In this document: positions 44,055 through 54,914 of the stretch, piece by piece
Position numbering within the stretch: the first letter of the stretch is position 1
Layout: every line of letters starts with the position of its first letter
Assembly (NCBI GenBank): GCA_030374765.1
Contig: JARGXX010000002.1
Span: 496,001 to 560,000 of the forward strand
Source of the DNA: Agarophyton chilense
Taxonomy: Eukaryota; Rhodophyta; Florideophyceae; Gracilariales; Gracilariaceae
Direction: 5' to 3'
DNA: 64,000 nucleotides
Notes under the pieces: model-generated
Told to the model about the DNA's origin: nothing
The model's input: the letters and a program-made list of their open reading frames with translations, nothing else
Databases searched by the model: none
Translations under genes and position numbers: made by a program

Positions 44055-44069
44055 GGTTATGGGCCCAGC
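44055..44069 (+). promoter_or_regulatory. copia primer binding site, matches initiator tRNA-Met anticodon arm
   Basis: GGTTATGGGCCCAGC directly follows the 5' LTR. Its complement, GCTGGGCCCATAACC, is the anticodon arm of eukaryotic initiator tRNA-Met (CAT anticodon inside), not the tRNA 3' end. Priming from an internal, half-tRNA-Met site is established for Drosophila copia and yeast Ty5, so the same mechanism is inferred here. Confidence 0.8.
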
Positions 44070-45256
44070 CCCGCTGACCTCTGCCGTCTAGTTCGTCTCT
44101 CGCCGCTCTCCCGCACCGCCGTTCACCCGTTTCGCTGTTCTATTCTCTTCGTTTCCGCCGTAGTAGCCGTTTCGTCGGGTGTGTGACCGTATCGTGGGTT
44201 GGTGTTGGTATTTTCTTTCGGTCTTGCGTTCCTCCCTGAGGGCGTTGTGGTGGTAGTGGTTGGACGTTATTATCGTGATTGTGCTTGGGTGCTCGTTGTT
44301 GCCCGTGTTTGTCGATCGCTATCCGTTTCGTTTGGTCTCCCTCTATTTCGTCGTTTTGTGGATCCCTGCGTCGTGTTGCAGGTTCTGATCTGAGAGGTTG
44401 AGGACCGTGTTTGTTGAAGTCTTGGCCTGGAGTTCTTGGCTCAGCGTTCGTGTGTGTTTGTGTGTTTGGTCTGCATCTTTGCCTGTGCGACGAGCGGTTG
44501 ATCCGAGGTACTTTGGGTGATTCCTTGTACTCGGGGACGTTAGCCTGACGGCTTGAACCAAAGCAGGTGTACTGTCAAACGGGTTCCCCACTGGTCCTTT
44601 TAGGGCGGATAATAGTGACGGTCGAAAGATCTGGTTGAACTTTGCGGGTGCATTTGTGGACGGGGTGCCGTGGCGCACTGCATTTGGCTGGTTGTTTGAC
44701 TTTGTGTGTGAGCCCGACCTTTGTGGTTGGGCACTTGGACTGTTGTGAACAGCATCCATAAGGAGCTTTTGATCCGCAGTACGCGGGGAGGCGACGTTTC
44801 GAAGGCTGACCTCCTTTTCAGGATCAGGCCGCGTGCGATCTTCATTGATTGCTCGTTAGAAGCGTATCTTGGTGTTGAAGTAGCTTCGGTTTCGAGGTCG
44901 CGCTAGTTCTTGAAAGAGGCCAGAGAGGGTCAACTTGGTGAAGGCATATCTTCGGTCATTAACCATCCTCTGGAAGCCTCGTAAGGAGCAACGCGCCTTC
45001 TTCTTTTGACGTGGGAGGAGGTAGACTGCAGAAAACCGTTATCTACCCAGAAGAGCTCTGGGGGCCAGGGGTCCGACCTTTAGGGACGAGGGTATAGGAA
45101 GCCCTGCCAGTGCGCCTGCAGACTGTTGTCTGTTCAATCTTGAAGAATTATTTGTTGTTTGTTGTTTTTACTTTGTTGTTGTTGTCTGTTGTTGTTGTTC
45201 ACTTGTCTGTTGCTGCCAAGCCATCTCTCTCGGCCTCTTGTGACACTTTGCACAAC
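44070..45256 (+). other. copia leader, about 1.2 kb before gag
   Basis: The leader is unusually long. It is T/G-rich, with short ORFs on both strands (for example 44199-44393 plus, 44343-44759 minus) that show no known domain. Several upstream ATGs precede the gag ATG, so translation would need an intron, leaky scanning or internal entry. The last 150 bases (TTGTTGTTTGTTGTTTTTAC type) are T/G repeats in frame with gag but lack an ATG. Confidence 0.6.
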
Positions 45257-46096
45257 ATGGATTCGTTCAGTGGGGTGAAAATCGAAAAGCTGGTTGAGGA
45301 TAACTTCCACGTATGGAAGCAGAAGATTGAGCTGCTGCTTGCACTCAAGGACCTCGACGGCCACCTCGACTCTGTTAGACCCACTGACGAAGATGAGCTG
45401 TCGACTTGGAAAAAGAAAGATGCCAAGGCCAGAGCTATTATTGGTCTCACACTCAGTGATGAGCATTTAGATCATGTGCGGGACGCCGACAACGCTGCCG
45501 ATATGTGGAAAGCCATTTGCGATGTGTTCCAACGCAAGACTCTGCTCAACAAAATCAACGCCCGACGGTCCTTCTACTCTGCCAAGATGCGTGATGATGA
45601 GAAAATGCTACACTTCATCAACCGTGTACGTCATCTGGCATCGGACCTGAAGTGTATGGACGTTGGTGTTGAGGAGGAGGACATCGCTATGGCCATCCTA
45701 TCCGGACTTCCGGAAAGATTCGAGCACCTCATCGTCGCAATTGATACCACAATTGGCGATCGTCAACTCACTCTAGAGTTTGTGAAGAGTCGTCTGCTGC
45801 CAGAAGAGCAGCGAATGAACGATCTTGCCAAGGAGGAGCCTGGGGGAAGTGAGGCAGCTTTGGTTGGGAGGCAGTCGCGATGGAAGAACATCGAGTGTCA
45901 TTATTGTCATAAGAAGGGTCATATCCAGAGGAACTGTTTCAAGAAGCAACGTGATGGGGCTAACAGGAATCAGGTCGGTGCTGCTCACCCAACTGTCAAT
46001 ACTGAGCTCAGCGATGAGCGAGGTACGGGTGGAAACGACTCTGACTTTGTATGTCTCATTGCTACTGGCTCTGATAAAGCCGCGAACAGTGACTGA
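45257..46096 (+). CDS. copia gag
   Basis: 279 codons from the ATG at 45257, chosen because MDSFSGVKIEKLVEDNFHVW matches the usual copia Gag start; the open frame further upstream has no ATG. The middle part is a UBN2-type Gag domain (MWKAICDVFQRKTLLNKINA, then MDVGVEEEDIAMAILSGLPE). A CCHC zinc knuckle, CHYCHKKGHIQRNC, lies at about residues 213-226 and binds genomic RNA. TGA at 46094 ends it, in the same frame as pol and directly before the protease site, where this family normally has Trp (W-I-V-D-S-G-A). The stop is probably a TGG to TGA mutation. Confidence 0.9.
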   Translation: MDSFSGVKIEKLVEDNFHVWKQKIELLLALKDLDGHLDSVRPTDEDELSTWKKKDAKARAIIGLTLSDEHLDHVRDADNAADMWKAICDVFQRKTLLNKINARRSFYSAKMRDDEKMLHFINRVRHLASDLKCMDVGVEEEDIAMAILSGLPERFEHLIVAIDTTIGDRQLTLEFVKSRLLPEEQRMNDLAKEEPGGSEAALVGRQSRWKNIECHYCHKKGHIQRNCFKKQRDGANRNQVGAAHPTVNTELSDERGTGGNDSDFVCLIATGSDKAANSD

Positions 46097-49000
46097 ATTG
46101 TTGACTCTGGTGCTACTGCCCACATGACTTTTGACGAATCCATGTTCCAAACATATGATAGTAAGGTGTCTTCTGGCGTTAGCATCGGTAATGATTCCAA
46201 ACTAGAGTCTGTTGGTCACGGTAGTGTGGAGCTTGATCTGATTGTGGAAAGATCCAAACGAAAGTGCCAGCTGAAGCAAGTTGTTCATGGACCGAATTTA
46301 AGGTACCATTTGCTTTCTGTATCGGCGATTTGTGATCTGGGGTGCAAAGTAGTGTTTGAAAAAGAGAAGGTATGTGTATACAAGGTGTTAAAAGTGGTTG
46401 CCGTAGGGCGCCGCGTCAAAGGCCTATACTACCTTTGCACTGCTGCACACCAGTGTACAGATGTAAACAGCGCACTTGTGTCCGACTTGTCGCTATGGCA
46501 TGCTCGAATGGCTCATGTGAATGTGGATGGTATCAAGCATATGGCTCGAAACAAGGTTGTGTCAGGGCTCAATGTAGACGTTGCGCAGGACTCAGATGTG
46601 TGTGGCTCATGTGTAGTAGGAAAAGCAACCTGTGCTCCGACTCCCAAGCAAGGGGGGGAACGAGCAAAACACGTACTGGAACTTGTCCACTCCGATGTGT
46701 CAGGTCCAGTAAGTGTGAAATCCTTGGGAGGCTCGCACTACTTCGTCACATTCACCGATGATCACAGTCGTTTCTGCTTCTACTACATGCTCAAAACTAA
46801 GGATGAGGTGTTCCAGATGTTCCTAAGGTGGCTCAAGTTTGTTCAAAACCAAACTGGCAGACAAGTGAAAACCATCACCGCACGTGAGAGTGTGCTCAAA
46901 GCATTGCGCACTGACAACGGTGGTGAATATCTGTCACATTGTTTTACCAAAGAACTTGAACGTCACAGTATTGAGCATCAGCGAACTGTGCCTTACAATC
47001 CTCAGCAGAATGGACTTGCCGAACGGTTCAACCGCACACTCATGGACTTGGTCAGATCGATGTTATGTCACAAGAAATTGCCAAAGCACTTTTGGGCTGA
47101 GGCACTGAATGTTGCAGTGTATGTGCGCAACCGTGTGACTTGTAAAGCTCTTCCAAGTAGTGTGACACCATATGAACTGTGGCATGGTCAGAAGCCTGAT
47201 GTGAGCAACCTGCGTGTGTTTGGGAGCCGATGCTGGTACAAGGTTGTGGATCATAAGCTGAAGAAGCTAGAGGAGCGTGGTGTGGAAGCTATCTTTATTG
47301 GGTACACCCCAGGGTCTCACGGATACAAGTTGTGGGACTCTGAAAATAAAAAGGTGATTGTGTCAAGAGATGTACGGTTTGATGAGTTTTCGTGCTCAGA
47401 CAACCAGTTTAGCTATGAGGAAGAGGACTACGCAGACATTGACTTTAGTAATATGTCTAGTCCACATGATACCTCTACATCTGTCACATCTAGTGGACCC
47501 AGCGATGATGATCCTTCTGCGCCTTTGCCTGACTCTGATGAAGCTTCTGACAGCTCTGTTGATGATTCCGCAGCTGATACACCAGTTGAGCCTGTATTGC
47601 ATGAGACACAACCTGTTCGTAGGTCCACGCGTGAACGTAGGAAGCCGAGCTCATGGTGGCGTGCAACTGCTCTACTCACTGCCAGTGATGACACCCCGTC
47701 GTCATATGATGATGCTGTGTCACGTCCTGATTCCGAAGCATGGAAGAAGGCAATGAAGAGTGAGTACCAGTCACTAATTGAGCATGACACATGGGACTTA
47801 GTTCCAAGGCCAGCAGACAGCAACGTGATTTCGTCCAAGTGGGTGTATGTGCAGAAGTATGAAGCAGCACCATCTGGTGAACCAACTATCAGGTACAAGG
47901 CTCGTATGGTTGCTAGAGGATTCCTGCAGATCGAGGGTGTTGACTTTTCTGAAACATATGCACCTGTTGTTAAGTTTACCTCGATCAGGATGATTCTGTC
48001 AGTGACTGCTGTACGAGACTTTTATTTGCACCAGATGGATGTGAAAACAGCTGTTCTGAACGGTGACCTTGAGGAGACAGTGTACATGGAGCAGCCAACA
48101 GGTTTTGTGCAGCAAGGTAACGAGGATTTGGTGTGTCGTTTGAAGAAAGCCATCTATGGGCTACGACAGGCACCCAGACAGTGGCATGCAAAGATATACT
48201 CGTTCCTTGTTGAGGAGATGCAGTTGACGCCAAATGACGCAGATGAGTGTGTGTACAGCGGAAAGATACTGGGATTTGTTGTTCTGATTGCTCTATACGT
48301 TGATGACTTGCTTATTGCCAGTCCGAGCATGAAGACAATGGATCGTGTAAAGGCAGAGCTGTCGTCTCGGTTCCACATGAAAGACCTCTATCAAGCTCGC
48401 ACGGTACTCGGATTCGAGATCCACCGTGACAGAGTTAAGCGAGAGTTGTATCTGACTCAGTCTGCGTACACACAAAAGGTCTTGGAACGTTTTGGCATGC
48501 ACCAGTCCAAACCAGTTGACACTCCAATGGAAGTTGGCATGGACCTGTCTGCGATTCAGGATGTTCTCAGGGAGGTGCCGTACCGTCAGGCAATTGGCTG
48601 TCTCATGTATTTGTCTGTAGGAACTCGTCCAGATATCTCATACGCGGTGTCCAAACTTGCCAAGTATGTTGAGAAACCTGGAGAGATTCACTGGAGGGCA
48701 GTCAAACGTGTGCTTCGCTATCTCAACGGTACTTGTACATTTGGTCTCACCTACGGCTTAAACACCGATTTGGCACTTCACGGCTACGTGGACTCTGACT
48801 GGGCAGGCGATGTTGCAAACCGCAAGTCTACCAGTGGGTACTTGTTCATGATGGCTGGAGGTCCTGTGTCATGGTGTTCACGTCAGCAAGAAGTGGTTGC
48901 ACTGTCTAGTGCTGAAGCTGAGTATGTGAGTCTGTGCAGTGGTTCCAAAGAGGCCATCTGGCTTAGGCGTTTGTGGAATGGCATCGGCATAGTCATTGGA

Positions 49001-49282
49001 GTAGAAGTGGACGATTCGGTAAAGTTGCTTGTTGAACCAACGCCTGTATATGTTTAAAACCAAGGGTGCATTGACCTTGCCCGAAATGGCGCTGTCAACA
49101 AGTGTACCAAGCATATCGACATTCGTTTTCACTTTACTTGAGAAGCTCTACGTGACAAGTCGATTGTGTTGTTCTACTGCCCTACCGATTGCATGACTGC
49201 CGATATGCTCAACAAACCACTTTGCCGTGTGAAGCACGAGAGGTTCCGTGAAGACAGTGGCGTCCGACACCTAGACCTTTGA
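46097..49282 (+). pseudogene. copia pol: protease, integrase, RT, RNase H
   Basis: Same frame as gag after TGA 46094. The domains in order are: protease active site IVDSGATAHMTFD; integrase zinc finger (HARMAHVNVDGIKHMAR, then CGSCVVGKAT) and DDE core (HSDVSGP, RTDNGGEY, NGLAERFNRT); RT with YVDDLLIAS intact; and RNase H (GYVDSDWAGD, SSAEAEYVSL). Two further stops, TAA at 49055 (where an acidic residue normally precedes NQGCIDLARNG) and TGA at 49139 (HFT-stop-EALR, expected Arg), cut off the RNase H end. The final stop is TGA 49280. Catalytic residues are otherwise intact, so the lesions are few and recent. Confidence 0.93.
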
Positions 49283-49292
49283 AGTCAGTGAC

Positions 49293-49302
49293 AGAGGGGG
49301 AG
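49293..49302 (+). promoter_or_regulatory. copia polypurine tract
   Basis: AGAGGGGGAG immediately before the 3' LTR (TGTTGG at 49303), the expected place of the plus-strand primer. Confidence 0.85.
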
Positions 49303-49992
49303 TGTTGGCTGTTGACCCTGTGCTGTCACTGGAAACCAAAAGTGCAGGGGAGCATGGGCTGTTTTAGAGGGTGCCTCTGGAAAAGCGCATATGCGTGTCA
49401 GTCGGATCTCAAGGTGAACTCGGGCTGTGATTGGCTACTGCAAATGTGCACATGCAATGTGGTGTGTACAAGTGGTATGGCAATATTGGGTTTGTCTGTG
49501 GGACACGTGTGTATGTGGTCTACTTGTACTACTGTGCACGCTGTTCAACATGTCCAGCTGGTGTACTATGAACACATCTCACAAGGTGTAACGAAGGTAC
49601 TTGGAGAAGAGACGTGACATGTGTATTACAGGAGACTTGGTGTACTGTGCTGGAACGTGAATGTGTATGGAGGCGGATTGCAAGTAGTGTATGCTGGCAT
49701 ATTGAATTTGTGCACACGTCATTGTAATTATGGGCTGTGCACTGTTGTATTGCCTTGTTGTGCGTTGCAATGAACATTGACTAGGGTTTATGTCATGCTT
49801 GAATATGATTGGTAGTATTGAGTGTCCCTGCTTTGTAGTCTAGGGTTTACTTTGGGTTGGAGTCTAGACAGCTGACGTTTTGAAGTAGTATATAAGTGAA
49901 AGTTTGAGCGCCTCCAAGTAAATCCAAGCCAGAGCTGGCGAACTTCCTTTTCATTCCCTCAACCTTTCCTTCAGCATTTTCCCTTTCCAACA
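49303..49992 (+). repeat. copia 3' LTR
   Basis: 690 bp, identical to the 5' LTR except for six single-base differences. TATATAAG box at 49889-49896. Followed by the CTTCT duplication. Confidence 0.96.
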
Positions 49993-49997
49993 CTTCT

Positions 49998-51102
49998 GTT
50001 TTTGGGGCGGATGCGGTGGGTCGGATGGAAATTAAAGGTAACGGACGACTGTGAGATTTTGGGAGATGTTTTTTCGTCTGAAGTAGTCCGAGAAGTTGAG
50101 GAGGGTGATGTAAGTGGGGTAGGAGGTGACAGACAAGGCTTCGAGAGAGACGGAGGACTTGCTGGAGTAGAGCTGGATGAAGCCGATGAACTAGTCAATT
50201 CCGGTTGTGTGGGGGCAGTTCCATATGACTTTTTTGTTTGTAGACTGCATGGTGGCGATGTTGATTGTGGGGTAGGCATTCTGCCCGAGGCAGGCGGCCA
50301 TAAGGTGATCGAAGGCTGGGGAACCGGCTTGTGACTTTTGGTCGGTGTGGTGGAAGAATGTGTGGTGGTGGTTTGCAAGGGAGAGATGATGCCTGGGTGC
50401 GTCGATCGAGTTTTTGAATTAGAATGTTGCGGGGAAGCGTTTCAGGGAGTCGATGATGGTGTGTGAGACGAAGCCGAAAGAACCAAATCGGTGCTTCAAG
50501 AAATGTTCCTGGAGGTCGATGGATTGGACTGCGGAGGAGATGGTTTGCTAGAAGGATAACTTGAAGAAGCTCGGCGCGTTGAGGGTGGCGATGTGTTCGT
50601 CGGCTTTTCGGTGGACGGGGCTGGAGGCACCGGAGGAGAAGTAGAGGACGAACTTCTCTACTTGTGGGTGTTGGAGATGAGTGTTAATGGGGTGTGAGGG
50701 AGATGGTAGAGGATGAGACGAATCAGAGGGAGCTGTTTGCGATGTGGTGTGCGTCTGCGCTGTGAAGGATGAAGGCGTGTCGCTGGTGATGATAGTAGTC
50801 CTCGTCTGTGAGGAGGACCTTATCGGAGGGGCGGTTTGAGGTTGTGAGAGGGGCGTGGGGTTGAGGAGTGGACTTGTGGCGCTTTGTGCGTGGGGGGTAG
50901 TGGGTGATGACTGGTTGGGGCGTGCGTTTCATGGATAAGAGCCGGTGAGGGCACCTGAGATGGTAGCGTAGTAGAGCAGGGGTGGTGCGGGCAAATTAGG
51001 AGGAACACGAGAAGCAGTAGGGAGGCGTGGAGTGTAATGCGATGGGTGCGTTGGGGTGTAAGAATGGAAAAGAAGCAAGAAGGCGTGGAGTTTATGGTGC
51101 AT
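49998..51102 (-). pseudogene. right gene of the ambisense element, 5' part (before copia)
   Basis: One minus-strand frame from ATG 51102 continues for 368 codons with five stops and no frame change until about 50034: TGA 50931, TAG 50550, TAA 50421, TAG 50193 and TAA 50034 (first base, read on minus). The first 160 or so residues are Pro/Ser/Thr-rich and look disordered. Then comes ordinary globular sequence such as VEKFVLYFSSGASSPVHRKA, FLKHRFGSFGFVSHTIIDSL and INIATMQSTNKKVIWNCPHT. A one-base shift near 50030 leads into the part now across the copia element. Together the gene had more than 1000 codons. No family recognised. Pyrimidine-rich codons (CTC, TTC, ACC, TCC) dominate. Confidence 0.6.
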
Positions 51103-53244
51103 TGGCTGCGATGAGAGTTTTATGGGGACAGTTTTGGGAGGTGCATTTCACGTGATGCAGGGCTATGGGGAGAAGTCGAGACGTACTGCAGCCAGTCTTC
51201 AATTACTATCACGCCAACATGAGTGAGGGTAGCAAATTAATGAAATACATGCACAATATTTTAGAATGCGCGCCTTTGTGGGGCTCTTAAAAACTTCGGA
51301 TCCTTGCAATTTTGTGCTAGCTCACTTTTCGCACAAATTGGCAGCATTGAATGAATGAAATTTTTTTGAGAATAAATGGAACTGCAAATGAAATTATTCA
51401 TTAGTTTTCTTTCTATTGTAGTTCGTCTGTGTTTGACACCCAAACTGGCATTCCGTGATCACAGACGAACCCGGCTGGGGAGGAATTACTTTGGAGTAGG
51501 GAGAGATCGGAGAACCTCTACATAGTTTTTCAAATTACTACAGTAAACGCTCTATCTTAATCAGAATAATGCAGATATGAAAATATACGCACTAAGCAGC
51601 AGTGTGAGGCACACACGAATAAATCTCTCGTGAAGGATCAGTTTGTCGATAAATTATTCTCTCTAACAGCCGCAAGATTCGTAGCAACGCGCGAGCGGTA
51701 ATAATCCCCAAGTCATAAGAAAGCTTCACGAAGGTTGCACTTTAGTGAATATAGTCAAAATGCTCTTTATCGCTTTGTATCAGTCCTCAATGTCCCAAGA
51801 GAGGTCTTGAACTGATGTTTAAGAACATTCAACTTTTTTTATCTTTTTTTCATAGCACTTTCGACAGGCTAAACGTACTTAATGCGGAAGTTGTTTAGAC
51901 ATATTACGTTCATACTGAGCTTGTGAGGGGTGGAGTGGTCTTTGATCTTACCACAAGTCTTGGTGGATATACATATCTTCTTCATTCTTCAACTAGTTTT
52001 TTCTTCGTGCTCATCTACTTTTCTGTCGTAGTCCACGGCCTCGTCTGAGTGAAGCAGAACCTTTCAACTCTTTAAACTGTGAAGCGCAAACCCGGCGGAC
52101 AAAATGCGTTCTATAACGGCCAAGCGAGATAGTTGCTTCGATAGTGCTGAATCTATCCATGTTGCCGCTACTCGTGTACTTTATCGCAAATACTTTTGTG
52201 CGCCACTTTTAGGCTTGAAACACAAAAAAACAGGACAATATCCTTGTCTAAATATTTCTTTGCAGATGCGTCGCTGTAAGTGTGCGCCACCTCGTTTGCT
52301 GTTTGGGGTCGCAAGGCTGTTCCAACAGTGCACTTGTGCGCAGTTTTCATTATATTAGCCATGAAAAAACTCGGTAGCCTGAGCGGAATTCGTCCACGCA
52401 AAGGATTCAGTTGTCTGAGCGAAAGTCGTCCGCACTATCCGAGGACTGGAGACACGTCGATTAATGCGTTAAAAGGTGTACTTCTATAGTTAAAGGCAAA
52501 AAAGACGCAATTATTCCTTGTTCCTTCTAACGCGATACGCGGAAAGCTTGAAACGGGAGTGAAAAAAAGCGCACGCTGAGGGAAGCGGGTGGAAGAAGGA
52601 GAGACCTGAGCAAGATGCAGAAAACTATTTCGCGCTCAAGTTCGCCTATGCATTTGTTTTGCAGGCAGTGGCATTCGAAAACTTTTTATATCGCGTCAAG
52701 GAAGGGGGTGTGCAATACTGTGTCGTACGAGATTGCTACATGTAACCATTCCGCCGATCTAGCATACTAAATCCTTCTCTCTTGCTCCTACCAGAGACTC
52801 TGAGTGGAAGGAGCAAGCGGATGGTGTCACCACGCAGATGACTGCTGTACACGTTGACTGTAGTACACCAGTAAAACGACCTACCTCTGGCGACGGGCTA
52901 CGGGGTTTTTGGTCATCCTTTATCACAGTCACAAGTTATGGGCACCATCAGGAACGGCTGAGACCACGATCAAATCAGATACTTGCTCCGGCTTCCCCAC
53001 GGTCTTTTCTCCAATGCAGTCGGATTCCGTTTACAACGACATTACGGATTCATCCTTCTCGCCCAAACAAAGAGCTTTTACGCGCTCCACAAAAATATAT
53101 GGCTTGATCTTTGGCGAAAAGCCAAATAAAACAAGGAATCTTTTATCATATCCACCATGCAAAGCTTAAGCAGCTCAGGAATCTTTCTAATGTGGCACTT
53201 TAATGTGGCGCTTTACCGGAGAACTAGTAGAGCTTACTTAGAAG
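51103..53244. other. no supported gene
   Basis: AT-rich beyond 51.2 kb; ORFs are short and without motifs. I found no inverted or direct repeat linking this flank to the 38.4 kb flank of the ambisense element. Confidence 0.4.
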
Positions 53245-53722
53245 AACTAATTTAGATGGCTACTACACCTGAAAGATTTTGATGCAACACTATCGCTGAG
53301 ATCTGCTGACGCCGAGTTTTCTTCAACCACCGTTAAAAACCACAAAGAAACCTGCAGTGTCCGTGGTATGACAAACAAGAGCGTGATACAAGATGTTATT
53401 GACCTCGTTGCCGAACAGCAGATTTTCACTCTTTCCCCTGCGATCATTGCGCAAAATACAACAAACACAGATGAAATTGGAGATGCTTCAACCAGCTTTG
53501 CCTTAATGATGGAAGTACTCAATACTCGTCAAACTGGCACCATAGCGAAAGAAATTAAATCACACATGCTATTTTGCCGCATGCAACCTTTTTCCAACAC
53601 ATTGGGCATATCTGATGAAATAACAACCGTCAATTTTATTCTTCAAGGTCTCGTCTCTGACGAAAGATTTGGACAAAATTCCGTCAAAACTATGAGAGAC
53701 AGACAAATTCACAGGGAACAAT
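53245..53722 (+). other. ORF fragment cut by LTR of element C
   Basis: An open plus-strand frame of about 159 codons (first ATG at 53368) ends exactly where the LTR of element C begins (TGTAG at 53723), its last codons reading into the LTR. It is hydrophilic, with a segment IKSHMLFCRMQPFSNTLGIS; I do not recognise it. If the host gene was split by the retrotransposon, the rest should lie beyond the right LTR, outside this window. Confidence 0.35.
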
Positions 53723-54019
53723 TGTAGTATAACCCAAAACGGTAGCGATTGGGTGTAAGACCTGAGGGTTCTAGAGAGCACGGGATGGGCTCGACCTAGA
53801 AGAAGGAGGTTAAGGATACCTGTGGGGTTTGGAAGCACCAGCCACTGAAGGGTGCAACAGGAACTGCGACCGTACTGGTAGACGTAAATGCCCAGCGCAT
53901 GCGGGCCCGGAAAACCGTAAGGACACTAGACTTACCTTTATGGTCTACTGTACAAACCAAAAGAGGTAAAACTAGTTTAGTAGGTGCTTTCATTTACAAT
54001 AGTTACAAGGGTGGGCATA
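53723..54019 (-). repeat. LTR of element C, left copy (minimum extent)
   Basis: Starts TGTAGTATAACCCAAAACGG on the plus strand and matches 63695-64000, including GGATACCTGT, GAAGGGTGCAACAGGAAC, CCGTAAGGACACTAGACT and TAGTAGGTGCTTT. The true right edge cannot be set, because the partner LTR runs past the window end; it may be much longer. Confidence 0.8.
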
Positions 54020-54914
54020 ATTGATAAAGATATATATCTCACCAGAAACCCGACCTACGGTGGTTCTCCTCACAACGTGGACACAAGGAGGTGCCTTTGA
54101 GGTGCGCCCCCTTGTCTACTTAATGTTACCTGAATAGTACTAAATTAGCGAAAAGCTAAGCTGATTACTGACTTATCTTCTGTAGTACACTGCCCATGCT
54201 GGCAGCCATCCAGGTCCACCACGACACATAATCGCCTCATCGGTGTAGCTCACCATACCACAGATCCCCCTCCTAGCAACAACCACGACACGTGGATGTA
54301 CCTTGGTGCAGCGTTCGCTATTGCGGTGCATAACAGTGCAGCTGTTGCCAGTCCAAGATGCATTATACTGTTTGGTGATGCCGCGCAGTGAGCCGAACGG
54401 TGTCGACTACCGTCGTGGTGCTTGAGGTTCATCCCGTGCGGTCGTTCTTAACGGCTTCGCAAGGAAGCCTTCCCTGTGGACATATATTGGTCGGTAGTTC
54501 GTGTACTATTCGATTTTGTGGCGTTTTCCATTACAGGTTTCGTGTGCGTTCAGTGCCAGGCGTACGTCATACCTCGTCGATATCTTCTCCGCTTCTCCTT
54601 CTTCCGTCGGGCGGTACGCTTTTGGTGCCATCGTTTCTGTTCGTCTGCTTTCCTTTCTATTCTTTTAACATATTTGTTGGACTGCGCTGGTCGTGTTACG
54701 CGCTGATTCCCCGAAAGTTTGTGGTGGAAGTCGAATATCCGCTGAAGGTTCAACCGAACACGGTGAAGGCCCTCGCCGTGGATTAAACCCAGTTACCGGT
54801 GTGTTTTCCATGTCAGTTGGGCCCTTTCGGTTCTTAGTCGCTCAATAAATGGGAAATTAGAGCATTCCCGAGAAAATACTGCATCGTTGTGCATCTTCAT
54901 CGCCGTTGGCCACC

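Larger units (their letters stand above)
43365..49992 (+). mobile_element. Ty1/copia LTR retrotransposon, complete with LTRs and TSD
   Basis: Both LTRs are 690 bp (43365-44054 and 49303-49992), begin TGTTGG and end CAACA. The 5-base target duplication CTTCT stands at 43360-43364 and 49993-49997. The LTRs differ at six positions that I count (under 1%), so the insertion is recent. Inside are a primer binding site, a long leader, gag, protease, integrase, RT and RNase H in the copia order (integrase before RT), and a polypurine tract. Three in-frame stops make this copy defective. It split the minus-strand gene of the ambisense element. Confidence 0.97.

Noticed and set aside
46094-46096. UGA read as Trp (variant nuclear code)
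   Set aside because: TGA also appears where Arg is expected (49139), and intact genes in the window (bS21, PPR, PDZ) show no internal TGA; ordinary nonsense mutation is simpler.
38400-51300. Terminal inverted repeats bounding the ambisense element
   Set aside because: I compared the flanks at about 38.4-38.55 kb and 51.1-51.3 kb by eye and found no convincing match, so the ends remain undefined.
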